Of a stretch of 64,000 nucleotides of DNA, positions 33,482-42,573 are shown in pieces; the stretch's first letter is position 1, and every line of letters starts with the position of its first letter. Position numbers and translations under genes: made by a program. The stretch comes from JBBQWT01 sp038210375. GTDB lineage: Bacteria > Acidobacteriota > Terriglobia > Terriglobales > Acidobacteriaceae. The notes under the pieces are model-generated. The model worked only from the letters and a program-made list of their open reading frames with translations. It was not told the origin of the DNA and ran no database searches. The stretch spans positions 62,001-126,000 of the forward strand of contig JBBQWT010000005.1 of NCBI GenBank assembly GCA_038210375.1, written 5' to 3'.

Positions 33482-33898
33482 TCAAAGATCATTCGCCCAG
33501 TTTTCGGTTCGTGCAATATCTTTCACACGAAGAAATGCTCTGTCATTGGTGACGAGGATCGCGCCGGTAGCGATTGCATGAGCCGCTATCAACATATCCA
33601 GATTTCCCAAAATCTTTCCCGACGCCTCCAGTTTTGACCGGAGCGCCCCGTAAGCCAAGGCCTCCTCCCTGCCCCAGGGAAGTACCCTTATTCTGGCGAA
33701 GAACGTTTCGAGGGAAGTTTGCAGAACATGTGCATTTGGAGTCTTAGCCAGCCCATATTGGATTTCGCCTTCGGTTATAGCAGATATGGACGCAACTTGA
33801 CTTTCGCCGAGGCGAGCCAGTTTGGCGCGCGCCGCGGGAGAATTCCCTTTGACGATATAGCTGACCGTATTGGTATCGATCATGAAGAGTTGGGTCAA
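33482..33898 (-). CDS. vapC: VapC-family PIN-domain toxin
   Basis: A 138-residue PIN RNase. The acidic active site is visible: MIDTNTVSYIVKG (Asp8), ITEGEIQYGL (Glu), and NLDMLIAAHAIATGAILVTNDRAF (two Asp). VapC toxins cut initiator tRNA or rRNA when free of VapB. It overlaps the antitoxin gene by four bases. It is the second gene of the pair. Confidence 0.92.
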   Translation of the reverse strand: MTQLFMIDTNTVSYIVKGNSPAARAKLARLGESQVASISAITEGEIQYGLAKTPNAHVLQTSLETFFARIRVLPWGREEALAYGALRSKLEASGKILGNLDMLIAAHAIATGAILVTNDRAFLRVKDIARTENWANDL

Positions 33899-34143
33899 CG
33901 GTCTTCCCTTTTTTGGGGAAGACCTTGGGCACGTTCCGACAGAAAATCATCGGGAAAGCCGGCTTTGTCCAAGGCGTCATAAACTTCATTCCACCCTCCT
34001 GGCGCCTGCGAAAGAATTAAGTCCCCACTTTGAGGATCTCGGCGGATGTAAACCTGATCTACCGTGAATCGGTACTCGGCGGGAATGCGGACAGCTTGGC
34101 TGCGACCGCTCATAAATACACGTGCTTTTTGGACGTTCGGCAT
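33895..34143 (-). CDS. vapB: VapB-family antitoxin with AbrB-type DNA-binding domain
   Basis: An 82-residue antitoxin. The swapped-hairpin AbrB-like domain is at the N-terminus (KARVFMSGRSQAVRIPAEYRF) and the C-terminal tail would wrap the toxin. ATG 34143 is chosen because AAGGAAA precedes it; an in-frame ATG at 34167 overlaps a 22-bp palindrome and is less likely. The complex likely represses its own promoter via that palindrome. Confidence 0.88.
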   Translation of the reverse strand: MPNVQKARVFMSGRSQAVRIPAEYRFTVDQVYIRRDPQSGDLILSQAPGGWNEVYDALDKAGFPDDFLSERAQGLPQKREDR

Positions 34144-34155
34144 AGTTGTTTCCTT

Positions 34156-34177
34156 GGTATATATCATGCTATATACC
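34156..34177. promoter_or_regulatory. 22-bp palindromic operator candidate of vapBC
   Basis: GGTATATA-TCATGC-TATATACC is a perfect 8+8 inverted repeat. It lies 13 bp upstream of the vapB ATG and overlaps AT-rich bases that could be a -10 element. VapBC complexes usually bind such palindromes for conditional autorepression. Confidence 0.7.
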
Positions 34178-34270
34178 TAAGTTAAAATCAAGAGCGATCC
34201 CAGAGGCGGACTGCTCAAAATCGCCCATATCCCGGTAAAGTTATAATCAGCCGGGAACCGCAGATTTCTA

Positions 34271-35344
34271 TTGTTCCCTCGCACGGTGCCAATCAAATCC
34301 AATTCGCGAAACCTTCCGCGGGTTACTTATGCCGATGCCGGGGTGAATATCGCCGCCGGAAACCGCGCCAAGCAGCGCATCAAGTACCTGGCGCGCAAGA
34401 CCTTTAACCGCGGGGTGCTCAGCGAAATTGGCGGGTTCGGCGGTCTTTTTGCGGTGGATAAAAACAAATTCCGCGATCCGGTGCTGGTGTCGAGCGTCGA
34501 TGGGGTAGGCACCAAGCTCAAGCTGGCATTCATGATGGACCTGCACCACACCGTCGGCGCTGACCTGGTCAACCACTGCGTGAACGATATCGCGGTGCAG
34601 GGCGCGACCCCTTTATTTTTCATGGATTACCTGGCGACCGGCAAGCTGGACCCGGCGGTGGCGGAAAAGATTGTCGGCGGGATGGCGCGTGCGTGCAAGA
34701 AGAATGGCTGCGCCCTGATCGGCGGCGAAACCGCCGAGATGCCGGGCTTTTATCCGGAGGGCGAATATGACCTGGCCGGCTTTATCGTGGGCATGGTCGA
34801 TCGCAGCCGCATCATCACCGGCGAACGGGTGAAGGCAGGCGACGTCGTGATTGGCTTGCCCTCGAATGGCCTGCATACCAACGGATATTCCCTGGCGCGA
34901 AAATTGTTTTTTGAGACCGCGGGATACGGGCCCGATACCTATATCCCCCAGCTCAAGAACCGGGCCGGGGCGGAGCTCATGCGCACTCACAAGAGTTACT
35001 GGCCGGTGCTGCGGCGCCTGCTGACCGGTCAAACGGTTTCCGCGATGGCACACATCACCGGCGGCGGTATTACCGAAAATCTGCCTCGCGTGCTGCCCAA
35101 AAACCTGAGCGCCGTGGTGGAGATGGGTTCCTGGCCGGTGCCCCCGGTGTTTCAACATTTGCAGTCTCTGGGTAACGTGGAACATAGCGAGATGATGCGC
35201 ACCTTCAATATGGGGATTGGCATGATCCTCGTGATTCCGGCGCGGAATTTTAAAAAGGTCAGCGGGCTGCTCCGCCGTTCCGGGGAAAAGAGCTACGTCA
35301 TCGGCCGGGTGGAAAAGGGCGGCCACAAAGTGATTTATTCCTAG
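34271..35344 (+). CDS. purM: phosphoribosylformylglycinamidine cyclo-ligase
   Basis: A 357-residue AIR synthetase for step 5 of purine synthesis. Motifs are TYADAGVNI, SSVDGVGTKLKL, NDIAVQGATPLFFMDYLATG and GGETAEMPGFYPEGEYDLAG. The start is TTG at 34271, with GTG at 34286 as an alternative; the first conserved segment is about 18 residues in, so either is possible. It is followed by purN after 34 bp, a common pairing. Confidence 0.95.
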   Translation: MFPRTVPIKSNSRNLPRVTYADAGVNIAAGNRAKQRIKYLARKTFNRGVLSEIGGFGGLFAVDKNKFRDPVLVSSVDGVGTKLKLAFMMDLHHTVGADLVNHCVNDIAVQGATPLFFMDYLATGKLDPAVAEKIVGGMARACKKNGCALIGGETAEMPGFYPEGEYDLAGFIVGMVDRSRIITGERVKAGDVVIGLPSNGLHTNGYSLARKLFFETAGYGPDTYIPQLKNRAGAELMRTHKSYWPVLRRLLTGQTVSAMAHITGGGITENLPRVLPKNLSAVVEMGSWPVPPVFQHLQSLGNVEHSEMMRTFNMGIGMILVIPARNFKKVSGLLRRSGEKSYVIGRVEKGGHKVIYS

Positions 35345-35378
35345 CCGGCTGGAGAACGCACATCCAACCAATACGCAC

Positions 35379-35990
35379 ATGAACGCCATGCAAAATCTGG
35401 GCATTCTACTTTCCGGCAGGGGTTCCAACTTCGAGGCCATCGCCGACTCGGTGGCCGCGGGAAAGCTGCCGGCAAAGATTTCGATCGTGATCTCCAACCG
35501 CGACGACGCGGCCGGGATTTCCGCCGCGCGCCGCCGCGGGCTCGCGGTCGAAGTGATTCCTTCCACGGGCATGAAACGCGAGGAACACGAAGCTGCGGTG
35601 CTCGCCACGCTGCAGGCGGCAAGAGTGGATTGGGTGTGCCTGGCCGGATATTTACGCTTGCTTTCCCCGCTGTTTGTGCGGGCGTTTGCCCAGCGGATCC
35701 TGAATATTCATCCTTCACTACTGCCCGCGTTTCCCGGCCTGGGGGCGCAACAACAAGCGCTGGAACACGGCGTCAAGGTCACAGGATGCACGGTGCATTT
35801 CGTCGATGAGAGCCTGGACCACGGCCCCATCATCGTGCAGAAGGCGGTTTCGGTTTTGCCGACCGATACTTTGGAGGCGCTCGAAGCACGCATCCTGGAA
35901 CAGGAGCACATTCTTTACAGTCAAGCGCTGGCACTGGTGCTCTCCGGTGACTGGAAGGTAGAAGGCCGCCGGGTGGTCAGCCGGTCGTGA
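35379..35990 (+). CDS. purN: phosphoribosylglycinamide formyltransferase
   Basis: A 203-residue folate-dependent GART enzyme (step 3 of purine synthesis). LLSGRGSNFEAI binds the phosphoribosyl substrate, and the catalytic Asn, His, Asp set is in NIHPSLLPAFPG and DESLDHGPIIVQ. It has two possible ATG starts nine bases apart. It belongs to the purM-purN-dut run. Confidence 0.94.
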   Translation: MNAMQNLGILLSGRGSNFEAIADSVAAGKLPAKISIVISNRDDAAGISAARRRGLAVEVIPSTGMKREEHEAAVLATLQAARVDWVCLAGYLRLLSPLFVRAFAQRILNIHPSLLPAFPGLGAQQQALEHGVKVTGCTVHFVDESLDHGPIIVQKAVSVLPTDTLEALEARILEQEHILYSQALALVLSGDWKVEGRRVVSRS

Positions 35991-36024
35991 TCGCAGAAAT
36001 CCTGATGGAGGAATTTTCCCGCAA

Positions 36025-36456
36025 ATGTTACGAGTAAAACTGTTACACGCCGAGGCAGTGCCGCCCACGGTCGCCCATCCCGGCGAAGACCTGGGGTATG
36101 ACCTTTACGCAGCCGAAGCCCTGGTGATTCCCTCGGGAGCGATGGGGCAGATCAAGACCGGGATCGCCGTAGAGATCTTCGGCCCCGGAGGCGAGCCCAT
36201 GGGCGCGGTGGTCCGCGACCGGTCATCCATGGCGTTGCGGCGCCTGGTTGTGACCGCGGGAGTGATCGATGCCGGTTACCGAGGAGAACTGAAAATCCTG
36301 ATGGAAAACTTCGGCCCGCAGGAGGCGCGCATCAACGCCGGCGACAAGATCGCCAACCTGCTTCCCTACCCGGTGCTGACCGGCGCCGTTGAGGTTGCCG
36401 CCGAACTGGGTGCATCGGTGCGGAAAGATGGCGGATTTGGGTCGTCGGGGAAGTGA
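36025..36456 (+). CDS. dut: dUTP diphosphatase
   Basis: A 143-residue trimeric dUTPase that makes dUMP and keeps uracil out of DNA. Its five motifs are visible: GYDLYAAE, RSSMALRRL, GVIDAGYRGEL, GDKIANLLPYPV and the C-terminal GGFGSSG arm. TGGAGGAATT upstream provides the ribosome binding site. Confidence 0.94.
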   Translation: MLRVKLLHAEAVPPTVAHPGEDLGYDLYAAEALVIPSGAMGQIKTGIAVEIFGPGGEPMGAVVRDRSSMALRRLVVTAGVIDAGYRGELKILMENFGPQEARINAGDKIANLLPYPVLTGAVEVAAELGASVRKDGGFGSSGK

Positions 36457-36496
36457 ATCGCGGCAACCGTTCTCGGATCGCACATGAAACCAAGAC

Positions 36497-36615
36497 CAAA
36501 AGAAGACGCGAGGTCCTTCGCTCAAACAAGAAGCAAAGGCTCGCTCCAGGATGACAAAGGGTTAGGGCATGTTCGTTTACCGATTTCGTTTCATACGACT
36601 TCTTGAACTTTGTGC
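36497..36615 (+). repeat. ~115-bp intergenic repeat, family 1, copy 4
   Basis: AAAAGAAGACGCGAGGTCC, TTCGCTCAAACAAGAAGCAA, GGCTCGCTCCAGGATGACAA, AGGGTTAGGGCATGTTCGTT and CATACGACTTCTTGAACTTT match copies 1 to 3. It fills the dut-to-monooxygenase gap. Confidence 0.75.
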
Positions 36616-36667
36616 GGCATCAGGTCAAGAACACAGCCGCCCGCACCCGACCCGGTACAATCAATCC

Positions 36668-36955
36668 ATGATCGTCCTGGCGGTGCGAATTGTGGTGAAG
36701 GCTGGTGCCGAAGATCAGGTCGCTGAGTATTTTCGGCGGCTTACCGCGGAGAGCCGCAACGAGCCCGGCTGCATTCAGTATGTGGCGCACCAGTCGGTCG
36801 CGGCGCCGCGAAGCTTTTTGGTGTACGAACAATATAAAGATGAGGCGGCGCTCGACGCGCACCGCACTGCCATCCATTTCAAGAATTACGCCACCGATGG
36901 TTTATACCCGCTAACGGAAAGCCGCGAGGCCGACCTGTATCACGCTTTGTCTTAG
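36668..36955 (+). CDS. antibiotic-biosynthesis-monooxygenase (ABM/YgiN)-fold protein
   Basis: A 95-residue dimeric ferredoxin-like protein. IVLAVRIVVKAGAEDQVAEYFRRL begins the fold, NEPGCIQYVAHQ is strand 2 and FLVYEQYKDEAALDAHR is the conserved third part. ATG 36668 starts the fold exactly; longer in-frame starts would add a low-complexity extension overlapping repeat family 1. Members include quinol monooxygenases and heme-degrading enzymes; the role here is unknown. The stop is 12 bp before tyrS. Confidence 0.85.
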   Translation: MIVLAVRIVVKAGAEDQVAEYFRRLTAESRNEPGCIQYVAHQSVAAPRSFLVYEQYKDEAALDAHRTAIHFKNYATDGLYPLTESREADLYHALS

Positions 36956-36969
36956 CCCCCCGGGCACCG

Positions 36970-38256
36970 ATGCCTCAATTCAAGCCGGTTGACGAGCAAT
37001 TCGCATACATCGCCAAGGGCGCCGCGGAAATTATTCGCGAGGATGAGCTGCGCCAGAAGCTGCAGGCTTCGCGAGACAGCGGGAAGCCGCTGCGGGTGAA
37101 GGCCGGGTTCGATCCCACGGCGCCCGACCTTCATCTCGGGCACACCGTGCTCATCCGCAAGCTCAAGCATTTTCAGGACCTCGGCCACGAGGTCATCTTC
37201 CTGATCGGCGATTTCACCGGCATGATCGGCGACCCTACCGGCCGCTCGGTCACGCGCAAACCGCTGACTCCGCAGGAAATTCAAAGCAACTCGGAGACCT
37301 ACAAGGCGCAGGTCTTCAAGATCCTCGATCCGCACAAGACCGTCGTCGATTTCAACAGCCGCTGGTTCGCGAAGTTCAGCGCTGAAGATTTCATTCGCCT
37401 GGCCGCCAAATACACCGTCTCCCAGGTGCTGGAACGCGAGGACTTTCACCAGAGATTCACCCAGGAGAAACCCATCGCGCTGCACGAGCTGCTGTACCCG
37501 CTGGCCCAGGGCTACGATTCAGTGGCGCTTGAGGCCGATGTGGAGCTGGGCGGGACCGACCAGAAATTCAACCTGTTGGTGGGCCGCGAGCTGCAACGGC
37601 ATTACCAGCAGCCTTCGCAGGTGGTGCTGACCATGCCCATCCTGGAGGGCCTCGACGGCCGGCAGAAGATGTCGAAGTCGCTGAACAACGCCATCGGGAT
37701 CACCGACGCTCCGCCGGAAATGTACGGCAAGGTGATGTCGATCTCCGACGACCTGATGTGGCGATTTTACGAGCTGCTCACCGATCTCGGCACCGCCGAC
37801 ATCGCGCGGGTGCGGCAGGAGGTCGCCGCCGGCAAAAATCATCCCATGAACGTGAAGCAGGACTTGGCGCGACTGATAGTGAAGGACTTTCATTCCGAGG
37901 CCGCCGCGCAAGAGGCGGAAGCAGGATGGGGCAAGCAATTCCAGAAAGACGAGGTGCCCAACAAACTCGAAGAATTCACCATTCCCGCCGCCGACGTGGC
38001 CTACCGTAGCGCGGATTCCAAAGCTGATGCGCCGGGGGGATCATCGGCAAAATTGCCGATCCGTATGGATAAAGTATTGGTGCGCACCGGACTTTCGGCT
38101 TCTTCCACCGAAGCGCAGAAGGCCATCAAGCAGGGAGCGATGCGGATCGATCAAAGCGTGATCGCCACGCATATTTACGAGCTGCAAGTACCCTCAACTT
38201 TTGCGCTGCGGCTGGGGCGCAAGTGGGTCAGCGTGCGCCTGACTGCGAATCCCTAG
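36970..38256 (+). CDS. tyrS: tyrosyl-tRNA synthetase
   Basis: A 428-residue class I synthetase. The HIGH-type motif is HLGHT in GFDPTAPDLHLGHT, and KMSKS is in GRQKMSKSLNN. The C-terminal S4 domain (about 345-425; IRMDKVLVRTGLSASSTEAQKAI) binds tRNA. It is of the bacterial TyrZ-like type by motif spacing. It charges tRNA-Tyr in the cytoplasm. Confidence 0.94.
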   Translation: MPQFKPVDEQFAYIAKGAAEIIREDELRQKLQASRDSGKPLRVKAGFDPTAPDLHLGHTVLIRKLKHFQDLGHEVIFLIGDFTGMIGDPTGRSVTRKPLTPQEIQSNSETYKAQVFKILDPHKTVVDFNSRWFAKFSAEDFIRLAAKYTVSQVLEREDFHQRFTQEKPIALHELLYPLAQGYDSVALEADVELGGTDQKFNLLVGRELQRHYQQPSQVVLTMPILEGLDGRQKMSKSLNNAIGITDAPPEMYGKVMSISDDLMWRFYELLTDLGTADIARVRQEVAAGKNHPMNVKQDLARLIVKDFHSEAAAQEAEAGWGKQFQKDEVPNKLEEFTIPAADVAYRSADSKADAPGGSSAKLPIRMDKVLVRTGLSASSTEAQKAIKQGAMRIDQSVIATHIYELQVPSTFALRLGRKWVSVRLTANP

Positions 38257-38307
38257 CTCGTCGAGGTTGAGGCGTTTGGCTGATCATGGCGCAACGAAAT
38301 TGAATTG

Positions 38308-39147
38308 ATGCGAGCTGCCACGCTTTTTGCGCCGCACGTAAACCGCAAGCACCGGGAACGTTTTCGCGCCTCCGGCGTGGAATTTGTCGATTCCCTCGCC
38401 GGGGCTGATGTAGCGCTCATCTTCGGTGGCGACGGCACCATCCACCGGCATCTCCCAGAGCTGGTGCGGCTCGAGATTCCCATGCTGGCGGTCCCGGCCG
38501 GCAGTGGCAACGATTTTGCGCACTCGCTGGGAATCAGCTCGATCGGAGCCGCGCTCACGGCCTGGGAGAAGTTCTACGCCGGTTCGGGAACGATGCGCGC
38601 AGTGGATCTCGGCAGGATCATGCAGTCCCCTGAGCCGGCGCCCGATGATGTTTGGTTTTGCGCCGTAGCGGGCGCCGGCCTCGATGGCGATGCCAACCGC
38701 CGGGCCAATCGCATGCCGGGCTGGCTGCGCCGCCACGGCGGCTACCTGGTGGCGGCCACCCAGGCACTGGCGACCGCGAATCCAGTGCAAATGTCAGTGC
38801 GCGCGAGCAGCGGGCAACAGGCGGCGGGACCGGCATGGTTCGTCGCCATCGCCAATACTCCGCGCTATGGCGACGGGATGCTGATCGCGCCCCAGGCGAA
38901 ACTCGACGATGGGCTGCTGGACGTGTGTTTCGTCAGCCACTGCGGCAAGCTGCGGCTGCTGCGAAACCTTCCTGGAATATTTTCCGGGGCCCACGTTCGC
39001 ATGCGCGAAGTGATCACACTGCGCGGCGCGGAGATGCGGCTGGAGGCTGATCCGCCGCTGATGATTTACGCCGATGGCGAGCCGTCAGGGCTGACCCCGG
39101 TCAACATCCGCGTCATGCCTCGCGCTTTGCGGGTGATTGTGCCGTGA
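38308..39147 (+). CDS. diacylglycerol kinase-family lipid kinase
   Basis: A 279-residue protein of the DagK/YegS type. The ATP-binding motif VALIFGGDGTIHRHLPEL and LAVPAGSGNDFAHSLGI are clear, with AGAGLDGDANRR further on and a C-terminal beta domain (YADGEPS). It phosphorylates lipids such as diacylglycerol or undecaprenol. ATG 38308 follows an in-frame TTG. Its stop overlaps the next gene's GTG (GTGA). Confidence 0.86.
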   Translation: MRAATLFAPHVNRKHRERFRASGVEFVDSLAGADVALIFGGDGTIHRHLPELVRLEIPMLAVPAGSGNDFAHSLGISSIGAALTAWEKFYAGSGTMRAVDLGRIMQSPEPAPDDVWFCAVAGAGLDGDANRRANRMPGWLRRHGGYLVAATQALATANPVQMSVRASSGQQAAGPAWFVAIANTPRYGDGMLIAPQAKLDDGLLDVCFVSHCGKLRLLRNLPGIFSGAHVRMREVITLRGAEMRLEADPPLMIYADGEPSGLTPVNIRVMPRALRVIVP

Positions 39148-40109
39148 CCAGCGAGTGCAACACCGATAATGGCGCCAGCATGGTTTGGCTCAGATTTCTG
39201 ATCATTTCTCTCATGGTGCTGCTCGGGCATATTGCCGCCCGCCCCGCAGCTGCGTCTCAAAAGAAAACATTTGCGCCAGCTCTTAGTAAAGGCTGCCCTC
39301 TTCATCGCAAGCTTGAAGATGAGCAGAAATTTTCAGACCTGATTATTCTTACCTTTCGCGGAACCGACTTCGACGGCTGCGTCCAGATTCTCAGGGGTAA
39401 TCAGATTATTTTCTCCCAGCACACGGCGGGCAAAGTTGTAATCGGCAACGACGTCAACAAGAATCTTAGGGGCGAAGTCTTCCATGCGCCACCCATTCCG
39501 CTCGGCACCGACATGACCGGCCTAGGGAAGCCAGACCTCCTCCTGGGTGAGTGGAGCGGCGGGATGCATTGCTGTTTTACTTTTCACATTTTGGAACTGG
39601 GAGACCGCCCCCATGAGATTGCTACCGTCCCGACAAGAGACTCGGATTATGCGCATTTTGAGGATCTATCCCACGACGGCAGCTATCAGTTCGTCGGGTG
39701 GGATTTCACTTTTGCCTATTGGGGGACAGGCTTTATGCAGTCACCAGCTCCCCGCATTGTTCTTCGCTTCAATGGCAGAAGGTTTGAACTGGCGCCGGAT
39801 CTCATGCGACAAGTCCCGCCATCTGCCCAGGAACTGAAGAGAAAAAAGATTGAGGCTCACGACGGCAAGTGGGAAGGCGAAAATCCTCCGCCCGTCCTTT
39901 GGGGAACGATGCTGGATTTGATTTACTCGGGTCACGCAGGGCTCGCATGGAAGTTCTTAAACGATGGCTGGCCGACCGGTCACCCGGGCAAAGCGACGTT
40001 CCTCCACGATTTTTGCCGCCAACTGGAGAAGAGCCCATATTTCTCGAACTTGCGCCCCACGATCGGGCCCGCGCCATGCAGATTCACTCCTGCAAAGGGT
40101 GTAAACTAA
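39144..40109 (+). CDS. secreted hypothetical protein
   Basis: A 321-residue protein with a hydrophobic signal sequence (about residues 13-37, ARPAAAS). The mature part is rich in aromatic residues, with Cys pairs (GCVQIL, MHCCF) and repeated DxDxD-like segments. No family is recognised; the pattern is of a FG-GAP/VCBS-like exported protein, but this is uncertain. GTG 39144 overlaps the stop of the lipid kinase; an ATG at 39180 would start directly at the signal peptide and is a real alternative. Confidence 0.65.
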   Translation: MTSECNTDNGASMVWLRFLIISLMVLLGHIAARPAAASQKKTFAPALSKGCPLHRKLEDEQKFSDLIILTFRGTDFDGCVQILRGNQIIFSQHTAGKVVIGNDVNKNLRGEVFHAPPIPLGTDMTGLGKPDLLLGEWSGGMHCCFTFHILELGDRPHEIATVPTRDSDYAHFEDLSHDGSYQFVGWDFTFAYWGTGFMQSPAPRIVLRFNGRRFELAPDLMRQVPPSAQELKRKKIEAHDGKWEGENPPPVLWGTMLDLIYSGHAGLAWKFLNDGWPTGHPGKATFLHDFCRQLEKSPYFSNLRPTIGPAPCRFTPAKGVN

Positions 40110-40115
40110 ATTTTT

Positions 40116-41027
40116 ATGACCGATGAACCGAAATCACGCGTTTTAACATGGGTATTGGTTGGGGGCGGGGGATTTTTACTCTTTGTTCTGGCGGTTTTCA
40201 GCCTGGTTTACATCTCACTTCGCCACCAGGATAAGACCGAGTTCGCCGGGTTTGGCGATAAGATCGGCGTCATTGACCTCGAAGGGGTGATCCTGCAATC
40301 GAAGCCCTTCATCACCCAGCTCAAGAAATATGCTGACGACGATTCCATCAAGGCCATCATCATTCACGTGAACACCCCCGGCGGCGGTGCGGCGGCTTCG
40401 CAGGAGATGTACGAGACGGTCAAGCGGCTGCGCGAGCAGAAGAAGAAGCGCATTGTGGCGGCGGTGGAGACCGTGGGCGCCAGCGGCGGCTACTACGTCG
40501 CGGTGGGCACCGACAAGATTTACGCCAACCCGGCGTCGATCGTGGGCAGCATCGGCGTGATCGCCCAGTGGTACAACTATGGCGACCTGATGCATTGGGC
40601 CAAGATCCACGACATCACCCTGAAATCGGGCGAGCTGAAGGACGCGGGCACCCCTACCCGCGAGATGACTCCGGCCGAACGGGTGTACATGCAGGGGTTG
40701 ATCGACGATATGTTCGGCCAGTTCGTGACCGCCGTGGCCCAGGGCCGCAAGCTGCCTGAGGACGAGGTGCGCAAGCTCGCCAGCGGCCGGGTGTGGACCG
40801 GCCAGCAGGCTTTGCCGCTGAAACTTGTGGACCAGCTGGGCACGTTTCAGGATGCGGTGGACGATACCGCCAAAGCCGTGGGCATCCACGGCGAGCCGAC
40901 CCTGGTGCATCCGGATAAAGAAAGACACACCGCGTGGGACCTGCTGTTCGGAGACTATTCTGATTTCTGGCCGGAGCGGGCAAAGTTAATGCAGACCAAT
41001 GTGGGATTTTATTATTTGTGGCGCTAA
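40116..41027 (+). CDS. sppA: signal peptide peptidase SppA, short form
   Basis: A 303-residue membrane serine protease with one N-terminal helix (about 10-33). Peptidase S49 motifs are INTPGGGAAAS-like (HVNTPGGG) and ETVGASGGYYVAVGTDKIYANPASIVGSIGVI with the catalytic Ser in GASGGYY; the Lys partner is expected in ITLKSGELKDAG. It degrades cleaved signal peptides. It lies 6 bp after the secreted hypothetical protein. Confidence 0.9.
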   Translation: MTDEPKSRVLTWVLVGGGGFLLFVLAVFSLVYISLRHQDKTEFAGFGDKIGVIDLEGVILQSKPFITQLKKYADDDSIKAIIIHVNTPGGGAAASQEMYETVKRLREQKKKRIVAAVETVGASGGYYVAVGTDKIYANPASIVGSIGVIAQWYNYGDLMHWAKIHDITLKSGELKDAGTPTREMTPAERVYMQGLIDDMFGQFVTAVAQGRKLPEDEVRKLASGRVWTGQQALPLKLVDQLGTFQDAVDDTAKAVGIHGEPTLVHPDKERHTAWDLLFGDYSDFWPERAKLMQTNVGFYYLWR

Positions 41028-41063
41028 TCCAGTTCCTGATACCCAGTTTGATTTGAGGATGTT

Positions 41064-41393
41064 ATGACCAAGGCAGATCTCATCGAAGAAGTAGCGCGGC
41101 TGGTCGAAGTGACCCGCAAGGACAGCGAAGTGATCGTCGAAACCATCTTCGACAGCGTGGTAAATTCCCTGCGCGCCGGAGACAAGATTGAGATTCGCGG
41201 CTTTGGCAGTTTTCGCACGCGGCAGCGCAAGGCGCGCGTGGGACGCAATCCCAAGACCGGCGAGCGCGTCGAGGTTCCCGCCAAGAAGATCCCATTTTTC
41301 AAGCCCAGTAAGGAATTGAAAGACCTGGTAAACAGTGGTCCTGCGGTGGTGAAGCCGGCGCCGCCCTCGGATGAGCCCGCCACCATGCTGTGA
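41064..41393 (+). CDS. HU/IHF-family DNA-binding protein
   Basis: A 109-residue nucleoid protein of the HU/IHF family. KADLIEEVARLVEVTRKDSEVIVETIFDSVVNSL forms the helical base, EIRGFGSFRTRQRKARVGRNPKTGERV the DNA-binding arms with the Pro tip. It is longer than HU (90) with a Pro/Ala-rich C-terminal tail, so IHF-like use is possible. It follows sppA by 36 bp. Confidence 0.93.
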   Translation: MTKADLIEEVARLVEVTRKDSEVIVETIFDSVVNSLRAGDKIEIRGFGSFRTRQRKARVGRNPKTGERVEVPAKKIPFFKPSKELKDLVNSGPAVVKPAPPSDEPATML

Positions 41394-41499
41394 GCGCCGT
41401 GCACCCGCGCGGCTTTTCCGCAACTTAAGTTAACTTTCCCGGCGACGCGCAATCGCTTTGCCCAGCGCGCTTAAAATAAACCAGCGAGGATTTCCAGCC

Positions 41500-42552
41500 A
41501 TGCCCAGCAAAAAAGATTATCTCGGCGAAAAAATCAAACACCTCTCGGTCACTGACCACAACGTAGTTGACCTGGTGAGCGCCATGGAATCGATGGCGTA
41601 CAGCGCCCGCGATCTGCACCGGGCGGCGAGCATTTACGATCGCATGCTGCGCGACCACGACTGCGGCGTGATTCTCTGCCTGGCGGGCTCGCTGATCAGC
41701 GCGGGCTTAAAACAGATATTCGTGGACATGATCCGCTACAACATGGTGGACGCCGTGGTCAGCACCGGCGCCAACATCGTGGACCAGGATTTCTTCGAGG
41801 CCCTCGGCTTCCATCATTACCTGGGCCAGGACAGCGTGAAGTCCGGCATGGAAGACGGCGCGTTGCGCGACCTGCACATCGACCGCATTTACGACACCCT
41901 GATCGACGAGGACGAGCTTCGCATCTGCGACGAGACCACCCAGAAGATCGCCGACAGCCTGGAGCCGCGGCCGTATTCCTCGCGGGAATTCATCCGCGCC
42001 ATGGGCGCCTACCTCGAAGACGGCCATGCCAGGACCAAGGACAGCATCGTGCTCGAAGCCTATCGCAAGGATGTTCCCATCTTCTGCCCCGCATTCAGCG
42101 ATTGCTCGGCGGGCTTCGGCCTGGTGGCGCACCAGCATGAGCGCGGCGACAAGCCCAGGGTTTCCATCGACAGTGTCAAGGATTTCTACGAGCTCACCCA
42201 GCTCAAGATGAAGAACCCCAGCACCGGCCTGTTCATGATCGGCGGCGGTGTGCCCAAGAACTTTGCGCAGGACATTGTGGTCGCGGCCGAAGTGCTCGGG
42301 GAGGATGCTCCGATGCATAAATATGCGATCCAGATCACGGTGGCCGACGTTCGCGACGGCGCGCTCTCCAGCAGTACCTTGAAAGAAGCCAGCAGCTGGG
42401 GCAAGGTCGATACCGCGTACGAACAGATGGTATACAGCGAAGCCACCCTGGCGGTGCCGTTGATCGTGGGCTATGCGTACCAGAAGGACGGCTGGAAGAA
42501 GCGGCAGGAACGGCGCTGGGCGCAGTTGCTGGATAAAGTAGCGGTGAGCTAG
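41500..42552 (+). CDS. deoxyhypusine-synthase-like NAD enzyme
   Basis: A 350-residue bacterial homologue of deoxyhypusine synthase. GVILCLAGSLISAG and VSTGANIVDQDF are NAD-site segments, IGGGVPKNF (Lys253) and SSWGKVD (Lys302) align with the human GGGVVKHH and the imine-forming Lys329 in SWGK. ATG 41500 has GCGAGGA just upstream. In bacteria eIF5A is absent, and such enzymes are thought to make homospermidine or another polyamine; the physiological product here is unknown. Confidence 0.85.
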   Translation: MPSKKDYLGEKIKHLSVTDHNVVDLVSAMESMAYSARDLHRAASIYDRMLRDHDCGVILCLAGSLISAGLKQIFVDMIRYNMVDAVVSTGANIVDQDFFEALGFHHYLGQDSVKSGMEDGALRDLHIDRIYDTLIDEDELRICDETTQKIADSLEPRPYSSREFIRAMGAYLEDGHARTKDSIVLEAYRKDVPIFCPAFSDCSAGFGLVAHQHERGDKPRVSIDSVKDFYELTQLKMKNPSTGLFMIGGGVPKNFAQDIVVAAEVLGEDAPMHKYAIQITVADVRDGALSSSTLKEASSWGKVDTAYEQMVYSEATLAVPLIVGYAYQKDGWKKRQERRWAQLLDKVAVS

Positions 42553-42573
42553 CTTTCTCCGGGCGGTACCGCG

